Below are positions 6,277 to 11,056 of a stretch of 11,056 nucleotides of DNA, piece after piece (within the stretch, counting starts at the first letter, position 1; every line of letters starts with the position of its first letter). The position numbers were made by a program, and so were the translations under genes. The notes under the pieces are model-generated. The model was given only the letters and a program-made list of their open reading frames with translations. It searched no databases and was not told the origin of the DNA. The stretch covers positions 1 through 11,056 of the forward strand of contig CATWID010000058.1 in the NCBI GenBank assembly GCA_958350755.1. The letters are read 5' to 3'. The stretch is from an uncultured Collinsella sp. GTDB lineage: Bacteria > Actinomycetota > Coriobacteriia > Coriobacteriales > Coriobacteriaceae.

Positions 6277-6335
6277 TTGAATACAGGTATCGCTCTAGCG
6301 ATAGTATGTTATACTATCGCTAGAGCGATACCTGT
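6277..6335 (+). promoter_or_regulatory. promoter with a 53-bp palindromic double operator
   Basis: Positions 6283-6307 and 6311-6335 are perfect 25-bp inverted repeats around GTT. Each arm is itself a palindrome: TATCGCT then AGCGATA occurs at 6288-6294/6297-6303 and again at 6315-6321/6324-6330, giving four half-sites. TTGAAT (6277-6282) with GATAGT (6300-6305, 17-bp spacing), or the TATACT at 6310-6315, gives a promoter buried in the operator. The downstream HTH protein is the natural repressor. Transcription leads into the DUF3990 gene. Confidence 0.75.
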
Positions 6336-6347
6336 TAGGAGACTCGC

Positions 6348-7016
6348 GTGGAACTGTGGCATGGTTCTCAGAAAATCATTGAGACTCCCCAGCTTGGCCT
6401 GGGGAAAATCCATAACGACTATGGACAGGGATTCTATTGCACAGAGAGCCTCGACCTTGCAAGGGAATGGGCATGCTCGCGCGATGCCGATGGCTTTGCG
6501 AATCGCTATGAACTCGATATAGCCGATCTCAAAGTTCTCGACTTGCTATCGCCGCAATATTGCGTCCTGCATTGGATAGCGTTGCTCGTTGAGCATCGTT
6601 CTTTTCGCAAAGATACCGCCATTGCCGCGGGGGCGTGCAAATATCTCCATGATCACTTTCTACCTCAGACGAGCACTTGCGACGTAATAAGGGGGTGGCG
6701 TGCGGACGACTCGTACTTTAGCTATGCCAGAGCTTTTGTAAACAATACGATCACCGTCAATCAGCTTGGACGATCTATGAGGCTCGGTAACCTGGGGGAG
6801 CAGATTGTGCTCAAAAGCGAGCGTGCGTTTAAGAGCATTCGTTTTGCTGGATTTGAACGTGCGCAGCAAGCTCTGTATGGTCCATTGGCCAAGGAACGAG
6901 ATGAAGCGGCAAGGGCGCAGTATCGGGAGCTCCTTGCCGAAAACCCGTTTGAGGGAATACGTATCGTCGATATCATTCGAGAGGGGATGACGGGCGATGA
7001 CCCACGCCTACAGTGA
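6348..7016 (+). CDS. DUF3990 protein, predicted ADP-ribosyltransferase-like toxin
   Basis: The start is GTG at 6348, 6 nt after AGGAG (6337-6341). The 222-aa protein begins LWHGSQKIIETP, then DYGQGFYCTESLDLAREWA (24-42), the hallmark of DUF3990, whose members are related to ADP-ribosyltransferases and often appear in toxin-antitoxin-like pairs. The LGEQIVLKSERAF segment near 145-160 carries the conserved Q-x-V-L-x-S-E style strand with a candidate catalytic glutamate. No signal peptide is evident, so an intracellular target is likely. It overlaps the next gene by 20 bp, and the shared palindromic promoter suggests co-regulation. Target and activity are inferred. Confidence 0.78.
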   Translation: MELWHGSQKIIETPQLGLGKIHNDYGQGFYCTESLDLAREWACSRDADGFANRYELDIADLKVLDLLSPQYCVLHWIALLVEHRSFRKDTAIAAGACKYLHDHFLPQTSTCDVIRGWRADDSYFSYARAFVNNTITVNQLGRSMRLGNLGEQIVLKSERAFKSIRFAGFERAQQALYGPLAKERDEAARAQYRELLAENPFEGIRIVDIIREGMTGDDPRLQ

Positions 7017-7686
7017 GATGTATCTCGAGGATGCAATGAGAACGCTGGGCGAGGCGGTCGATTTTGCTCTCTGTGACCAAGGGCTGACTCCAGCCGAGCT
7101 GACGGCGATCATGTCGAACGCTCTTGAGATGAAACAGTTTGAGCGCGGTATGCCTCGCGTCGTCTGCGGCATGGCGGGCGACGAGCTCGCACGCGATATT
7201 ATCGCCCATGCGGGACTGACCCCCGTCAGATGTAGGGAGACCTATCCGTTCGACCGTTCGCCTCAGTATTGGGCGGGGTGGGTTATGGCCTATACGCAAT
7301 GGATGAGCAGCTTGGGCTTTAATAAGCTACTCGAAGTCGCTCCGCTCGATTGGATCATCGGCTCGTACCATCCGCTCCACGAGGCCTCCGAAGATAAATT
7401 CGCCCAGATTGTCATCGAAAAATGGAACAACGCCCAGGCAGACAAAAAGGGCCTCAAGGCGGCACGAAAGGCTGCCGGACTAACGCAAAAACAGCTCGCC
7501 GCCCAATCGGGGGTTAAGCTTCGCGCCATACAACTCTACGAGCAGAACCAGCTCGACCTACGCCGCGCCTCGGTTTCCTCGGCATTGGCGCTTGCAGACA
7601 CCCTAAACTGCACCATCGAAGACCTCGTCTGGCAACCGATTGCTCTGGAGTACGACTCGCAGGCTATTTCGTCTGTAAAGCTATAG
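6997..7686 (+). CDS. HTH (XRE-type) protein, predicted antitoxin of the DUF3990 gene
   Basis: The 229-aa protein has two parts. Residues 1-140 form a helical domain with the stretch SPQYWAGWVMAYTQWMSSLG (88-107) that I associate with partners of DUF3990 genes but cannot name. Residues 152-211 are a clear XRE helix-turn-helix: LKAARKAAGLTQKQLAAQSG, then LRAIQLYEQN and LNCTIEDLV. ATG 6997 overlaps the toxin gene end; ATG 7018 is an alternative start eight residues in. A DNA-binding antitoxin fused to a toxin-interacting domain and autoregulating through the 53-bp operator fits the arrangement. It ends at TAG 7684-7686, 11 bp before the next small ORF. Confidence 0.8.
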   Translation: MTHAYSEMYLEDAMRTLGEAVDFALCDQGLTPAELTAIMSNALEMKQFERGMPRVVCGMAGDELARDIIAHAGLTPVRCRETYPFDRSPQYWAGWVMAYTQWMSSLGFNKLLEVAPLDWIIGSYHPLHEASEDKFAQIVIEKWNNAQADKKGLKAARKAAGLTQKQLAAQSGVKLRAIQLYEQNQLDLRRASVSSALALADTLNCTIEDLVWQPIALEYDSQAISSVKL

Positions 7687-7697
7687 AGGAGTCCGAC

Positions 7698-7883
7698 ATG
7701 CCTTGGAGCTATGTTCAACAAGATGACGGCGCTGATTGCGTTGCTCAAGAAGATCATTCAACTGCGCACGTGGCAAATTCAGCATCACCGATTTTGCTCG
7801 GCGGCACCACGTCAATCGACGAAGCTATTCGGCTGACCATTTCGAACATGCCCAACGCGCTCAGGCTCTTGGAGAACTCATGA
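7698..7883 (+). CDS. 61-aa ORF before doc, candidate antitoxin (possibly chimeric)
   Basis: ATG 7698 follows GAGGAG (7686-7691) at 6 nt, and TGA (7881-7883) overlaps the doc start as ATGA, the usual coupling of antitoxin and toxin. The first 11 codons match those of the gene at 5543 at 30 of 33 bases, but the rest is unrelated; the C-terminal half SIDEAIRLTISNMPNALRLL resembles a helical toxin-binding tail. The change of character after the first 11 residues suggests a chimera: a duplicated leader fused to an antitoxin end. An alternative is that the frame from 7784 to 7880 (FSITDFARRHHVNRRS...) is the true remnant and this ORF is decayed. Family not recognised. Confidence 0.5.
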   Translation: MPWSYVQQDDGADCVAQEDHSTAHVANSASPILLGGTTSIDEAIRLTISNMPNALRLLENS

Positions 7884-8395
7884 TGGCGGACACGAAGCGG
7901 GGAGCGCATCCGTTCGCGCCGCTCGTGCTCGATGATGCCGGTTCGCTCGAAGATATGGCCGCGGCCGTGATGCGCCTGCACAGCACGCTGATGACGGTCG
8001 GGCGCTGCTATACAACCGACGCCACAGGCGACCGGGCCGCGCTTGAGCTTGGAAGCGTCGAGTCCGTGCTTGCGGGTGCATTCTGTACGATATTCGGTCA
8101 ATCGCCGGCCGATCGCTTCGCAGACATCTTTGACCAGGTCGCCTACGTGGCCGAGCACATGGTCAAGGACCACATCTTTGAAGACGGTAACAAACGAACC
8201 AGCCTTGTCTTTGCGTTGTCCGTCTTAAGGTTCGCAGGCACTCCGGTCGTGCTGTCTGACAGCCCCGAACCAAAAGACAACCAGTACTACGCCTGGATCC
8301 AGGACCTCGTTTCCAGTCGCCGCACGAACAGCGAGATAGCCGAAGAGCTGCGCTGCAGATTCGTTGCGGGCACGGGCGATCTGTCGCTCGTATAG
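7880..8395 (+). CDS. doc: Doc-type Fic-fold toxin (death-on-curing family)
   Basis: This 171-aa protein carries the Fic-fold motif HIFEDGNKR at 98-106 followed by TSLVFAL. The lysine before the final arginine (NKR) is the Doc variant: Doc of phage P1 phosphorylates EF-Tu with this altered active site, whereas AMPylating Fic proteins have a glycine there. Key residues H98, F100, D102, N104, K105 and R106 are all present. ATG 7880 is 5 nt after GGAG (7871-7874); ATG 7883 directly after is an alternative. The frame is open upstream to 7736, so a longer N-terminus cannot be excluded. The gene looks intact, and its regulator is probably the overlapping ORF. Confidence 0.85.
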   Translation: MMADTKRGAHPFAPLVLDDAGSLEDMAAAVMRLHSTLMTVGRCYTTDATGDRAALELGSVESVLAGAFCTIFGQSPADRFADIFDQVAYVAEHMVKDHIFEDGNKRTSLVFALSVLRFAGTPVVLSDSPEPKDNQYYAWIQDLVSSRRTNSEIAEELRCRFVAGTGDLSLV

Positions 8396-8440
8396 AATCT
8401 AAGCATCCGCACGCCGGTTAATGAATTGATTGGACACCAC

Positions 8441-9209
8441 ATGGAGATCCCCAGCACTCTGTGCAGCAATGTGTACGACTTCGCGTTTTGCCCCGAGCCC
8501 TGCTACGACCGCTTGGTCGACCTCGCCGACCCCGAGGACTGGGGTCCCGGCAACCGCATCCTCAAAAACTACCTGTCGTTCTCGTTTAGCCGCGCGGTGT
8601 TCCTGACCGAGCGCGACGTGGACCAGACCACGCCGTCCAATCTGCCGCTGCCTGTTCAACACCGGCCTGTACACGCGCCGCTACGAGACCATCTACGGCC
8701 TGTTTGAGCCCAACACCAAGCCCGACGCGCGCCAGCGCTGGTTTTTGAAGGGCTTCTTTAAGGAGAGCGACCCCATGCTGGTCTCGTTTGAGTACCTGCC
8801 GTGCCGCGTGCGCTTTGCCGAGGACCCCTCCGAGCTGGTCTTTGACTATCGACTGCCCATCCGCTCCAACATCGACCACATTCTGGGCGACGAGGAGAAC
8901 CTTACGCGCATCCCCGCCAGCCTGATGGGGGAGGACAACTCGCTGCTGCTGCGCCGCGCTTTTGAGGGCGCCGTCGTCGAGGCCGCCCGCCGCGCCGCCG
9001 CAAACTACACGCTCGCCGTGCCGCAGTTCTACGGCGGCCGGATTCAGCTGCTCTTGCCGCTGTGCCTGACCGGCGACAAGCCCGAGCTGGCGTTGACCAT
9101 CCAGCGCGAGGACGGTTTCTACGCCGCACGCACCTGCCTCACGCTCGACATGGCCTACAACAACGCGCGACTGATCTGCCGCCCCGAGACCTCATGGATT
9201 AAGCGATAA
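8441..9209 (+). pseudogene. DUF3825 family protein, frameshifted
   Basis: Two frames together give one DUF3825-like protein: the first (from ATG 8441) includes NRILKNYLSFSFSRAVFL, and the second includes CLFNTGLYTRRYETIYGLFE, WFLKGFF, FDYRLPIRSNIDHIL, PQFYGGRIQLLLPLCL and MAYNNARLICRPE. The switch is at 8648-8651: CTGCC is seen where CTGTGCC is expected, i.e. a lost TG, giving NLPLCLFNTG. Adding 2 nt makes 256 codons plus stop. DUF3825 function is unknown to me; it is sometimes found near mobile or nucleic-acid-related genes. A short product ending shortly after 8700 would lack most of the domain. It lies 45 bp after doc. The ribosome-binding site is weak. Confidence 0.78.
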
Positions 9210-9297
9210 AGGGTGGTTTAGCTGCGGTTTTTCCGATTGCTTTGGTTGTTTTGGCTTGGCTAGCACCCACGAATTTAAAATCGAGGGCAAAAAGTTC

Positions 9298-9327
9298 TTG
9301 GTAAACCACGCACGGCTATGTTAGTAT
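9298..9327 (+). promoter_or_regulatory. predicted promoter of tRNA-Val
   Basis: TTGGTA (9298-9303) and TAGTAT (9322-9327) are spaced 18 bp and end 20 bp before the tRNA. The interval 9210-9297 holds no gene or clear terminator that I can see. Confidence 0.55.
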
Positions 9328-9347
9328 CTCTTTTGCCGAAAGGCGAC

Positions 9348-9422
9348 GGGCGATTGGCTCAGGGGTAGAGCATATCCTTCACACGGATGGGGTCACAAGT
9401 TCGAATCTTGTATCGCCCACCA
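9348..9422 (+). tRNA. tRNA-Val, anticodon CAC
   Basis: A full cloverleaf can be drawn. The acceptor stem is GGGCGAT (9348-9354) with ATCGCCC (9412-9418). The D arm is GCTC/GAGC. The anticodon stem TATCC/GGATG carries loop TTCACAC, so the anticodon is CAC, reading GUG valine codons. The T arm is ACAAG-TTCGAAT-CTTGT. The discriminator is A, and CCA (9420-9422) is encoded. It is a single gene with its own promoter and terminator and the only clear housekeeping gene in the window. tRNA 3' ends are common integration sites, which fits the accessory content around it. Confidence 0.97.
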
Positions 9423-9433
9423 TCAAAAGAGCA

Positions 9434-9469
9434 GGCCAGAGGCATTAAGCCTCTGGCCTTTATCTTTTT
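9434..9469 (+). terminator. intrinsic terminator of the tRNA
   Basis: GGCCAGAGGC (9434-9443), loop ATTAA, GCCTCTGGCC (9449-9458) is a perfect 10-bp stem followed by TTTATCTTTTT. Confidence 0.92.
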
Positions 9470-9479
9470 GACACCAAAA

Positions 9480-9529
9480 TTGAAGCGAAGTTACCTAAGG
9501 CGTTATATATTTCGCAGTTCACCTTAGGT
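9480..9529. repeat. 8-bp inverted repeat over a possible promoter
   Basis: ACCTAAGG (9493-9500) and CCTTAGGT (9522-9529) are exact complements 21 bp apart. TTGAAG (9480-9485) and TATATA (9504-9509), 18 bp apart, could be a promoter that such an operator would control. The next gene starts only at 9793, so the link is uncertain. Confidence 0.4.
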
Positions 9530-9682
9530 GTCGTCATTGCGCGTTTTGCAAAATACGTCTGCGTTCATTCATTGAATTCCTTGCGTAATCTATGTGCAAT
9601 TGTGGAGACAGAGACCACTGGCTCATGCCTTGAACCAGCGCGTTCATGCCTATGGCAGCTTTTCAACGGATTACGTCAAGCT

Positions 9683-9754
9683 TTTGGTCAGTGTTTGGTC
9701 AGCTTCCCGTACTTACCCGCATGATGTGCCAGTAGATAATCGACCTTACCCGCA
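9683..9754. repeat. direct repeats in the leader of the nuclease gene
   Basis: TTTGGTCAG occurs at 9683-9691 and 9694-9702 (11-bp period, one helical turn). CTTACCCGCA occurs at 9712-9721 and 9745-9754 (33-bp period). Same-face spacing suits protein binding. GATAAT (9735-9740) is a possible -10 without a clear -35. Otherwise 9530-9792 shows no supportable gene. Confidence 0.45.
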
Positions 9755-9792
9755 ATCCGCACGGCCCGAGGCCGAATCCAGGGGAGTCGCAA

Positions 9793-10950
9793 ATGGACGA
9801 AATCGTCTGCGCAAACACCGCATTCCGCTACTGGCGCTGCCCACCGCAGGTGCGCGACCTCTACCCGCGCTTGCCCAGCTCCGAAGATGGCTGGCGAGCT
9901 CTATCCCAGTCGCCCTTCGTAACCGAAGTCCTCAAGACCCCGATCATCGTTGTTGCTTCGCCAGGTTGTTGTAATCACCACTCGGGATTGCGCTCCACTA
10001 TTCGTTGGGAAGGGGCATCGGATGCCGGTACAACAATCGACACTCATTTAGGCTTTAGTGTCACCAATCCGCTTAACACGTTATTTACTATGACACGCTT
10101 TGTGTCCCAAATAGATCTCGTACTGGCTATGTACGAACTATGCGGCTGGTTTTCTGTTTTTGAGCCGGCTCCCGCTGCCGAAATGCAGTTAAAACTGGCG
10201 GTAGAGGAGAATCGCAATTCCAGCACACAGGATCTGTTCGAACTTGGAGAGGGCGAAGACGAGGTTCCCTGGAAACGAGTTTATGCCCGCGCAACCGTAA
10301 AGGACCCAGATAGTGATGGCCAAACAAGCAAGCGTGAGGATGGAAGAGAGGTTACGAAACTCAAAGGTACTTCTCTTTGGATGAGAAAACCGCTCATCGA
10401 ACTGAGCGAACTGCATCGATTCGCCGACAAGGTCAAAAGTCAAATGTGGGGAAAACAGTTTTATGATGCCGCTCAGCAGGTTATCGGCATTGCTGCGTCT
10501 CCGCTCGAGGTTGCAGGAATCTTGCTTCTAAACCGTCCGCGGCGTCTTGGCGGCGCGGGCTTCACGAACGTTTATGCCAACGACTTAACTCCTCTTTCCA
10601 TATCGGCGCAAAGCATTGCAGGTCAAAAGGTCTGCTACGGCGATATCGTGATCGTAAATCCGATTCTTATGAAAGGGGTAATTATCGAAACCCAAGGTGA
10701 AGTCATTCATGGCTCAGGTGCAATACTTGACCACGATGCGGAACGCATGACTGCGTTGCAGAGCATGGGATTCGATGTATTCCTGGTGACTCACGATATG
10801 CTCAACGATTCAAAGCAGCTAGACACCATAGTCAGAAGTGCCTGCGACCGTTTAGGGATTCGCTATAAAGCCAAAACTGAGGCAATGAAGTGCGCCGAGA
10901 CGAGACTGCGAGCAAATGTTTTGTGCAACTGGTTAGAAATCGGAAATTAG
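9793..10950 (+). CDS. 385-aa protein with C-terminal DUF559/Vsr-like nuclease domain
   Basis: ATG 9793 is 6 nt after AGGGGAG (9780-9786). The N-terminal 230 residues (MDEIVCANTAFRYWRCPPQV...) are of unknown function. The segment SPLEVAGILLLNRPRRLGGAGF (about 236-257) and the following domain follow the actinobacterial DUF559 pattern: D284 in YGDIVIVNP, E299 and Q301 in ETQGEVIHG, H306, then HDAERMTALQSMGFDVFLVT (314-333). This is the layout of a PD-(D/E)XK nuclease (D...ExQ). Such proteins are related to Vsr endonucleases and are often found in defence or toxin contexts. The substrate is unknown, and nuclease activity is inferred from motif only. It is intact and stands alone. Confidence 0.7.
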   Translation: MDEIVCANTAFRYWRCPPQVRDLYPRLPSSEDGWRALSQSPFVTEVLKTPIIVVASPGCCNHHSGLRSTIRWEGASDAGTTIDTHLGFSVTNPLNTLFTMTRFVSQIDLVLAMYELCGWFSVFEPAPAAEMQLKLAVEENRNSSTQDLFELGEGEDEVPWKRVYARATVKDPDSDGQTSKREDGREVTKLKGTSLWMRKPLIELSELHRFADKVKSQMWGKQFYDAAQQVIGIAASPLEVAGILLLNRPRRLGGAGFTNVYANDLTPLSISAQSIAGQKVCYGDIVIVNPILMKGVIIETQGEVIHGSGAILDHDAERMTALQSMGFDVFLVTHDMLNDSKQLDTIVRSACDRLGIRYKAKTEAMKCAETRLRANVLCNWLEIGN

Positions 10951-11056
10951 CCGGCGACAAGGCTCTGAAACTACCTAGTTTGCCTGTTAGTAAATTAATG
11001 TCATTTCAAAACTATGCCGGATTACGGGGCTGGACCCGGACCGGCCGTCCATACCC
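10951..11056. other. non-coding tail of the window
   Basis: About 106 bp after the nuclease gene. I see no terminator or start codon with a ribosome-binding site. The last 45 bp turn GC-rich with short palindromic pieces around GGACCGGCCGTCC, which may be the edge of a repeat or of the next unit. Confidence 0.3.

Noticed and set aside
7754..8173. 139-codon minus-strand frame across doc
   Set aside because: It is antisense to the Fic-fold coding region with its intact HxFxDGNKR motif; no independent support.
8645..8655. Programmed frameshifting in the DUF3825 gene
   Set aside because: A -2 shift at CTGCC has no known slippery context; loss of TG restores the domain precisely.
8902..9129. Arginine-rich minus-strand frame
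   Set aside because: It is the shadow of the DUF3825 C-terminal half.
9594..9974. 126-codon plus-strand frame upstream of and overlapping the nuclease gene
   Set aside because: Its composition is not protein-like and it overlaps the well-supported 9793 start; no family features seen.

Overview
The window reads as high-GC actinobacterial accessory DNA. My best guess is a gut coriobacterium of the Collinsella type, from the GC-rich IS genes, the codon bias and the style of the accessory proteins; this is inference, since there is no rRNA or core marker to confirm it. The only housekeeping feature is one tRNA-Val(CAC). Everything else is insertion sequence, abortive-infection or toxin-antitoxin-like genes, and broken genes.

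Region 1 (1-4230) holds the tail of an unseen gene, a terminator, and a nested transposon. An IS110-family element of apparent IS1111 type is bounded by 16-bp subterminal inverted repeats (336-351 and 4215-4230), with its transposase on the minus strand. It was split by a complete 2312-bp IS21-family element (1469-3780, istA-istB, plus strand). The IS21 insertion made a 5-bp target duplication, GTGGC. Removing the IS21 and one copy of the duplication restores an uninterrupted 369-aa DEDD transposase. The IS21 carries four 23-bp-spaced binding-site-like units at each end, placed symmetrically. Its istA has a 1-nt frameshift after the catalytic core; istB is intact. The long non-coding 3' side of the IS110 (about 400-660) is rich in inverted repeats and is a good candidate for the bridge (seek) RNA of this family.

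Region 2 (4231-6250) carries an intact Abi_2 (AbiD/F-like, HEPN) protein directly beside the IS110 end, a stretch with a short coding relic, a small gene of unknown function broken by an in-frame TAG, and a minimal nucleotidyltransferase (MNT) with no recognisable cognate HEPN partner.

Region 3 (6277-9209) is a compact plus-strand series of toxin-antitoxin-like genes. A 53-bp palindromic operator/promoter precedes a GTG-initiated DUF3990 (ADP-ribosyltransferase-like) gene. That gene overlaps a protein with a C-terminal XRE-type HTH, which is probably its antitoxin and autorepressor. Next come a 61-aa ORF overlapping, by ATGA, a Doc-type Fic protein, and then a DUF3825 gene disabled by an apparent 2-nt deletion. 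The first 11 codons of the 61-aa ORF are nearly the same as those of the broken small gene in region 2, so part of the locus has been duplicated or shuffled.

Region 4 (9210-11056) contains tRNA-Val(CAC) with a promoter and a strong terminator, about 320 bp of repeat-bearing non-coding DNA, and a 385-aa protein whose C-terminus looks like a DUF559/Vsr-type PD-(D/E)XK nuclease. Overall this is a decaying defence and toxin island next to a tRNA, churned by insertion sequences.
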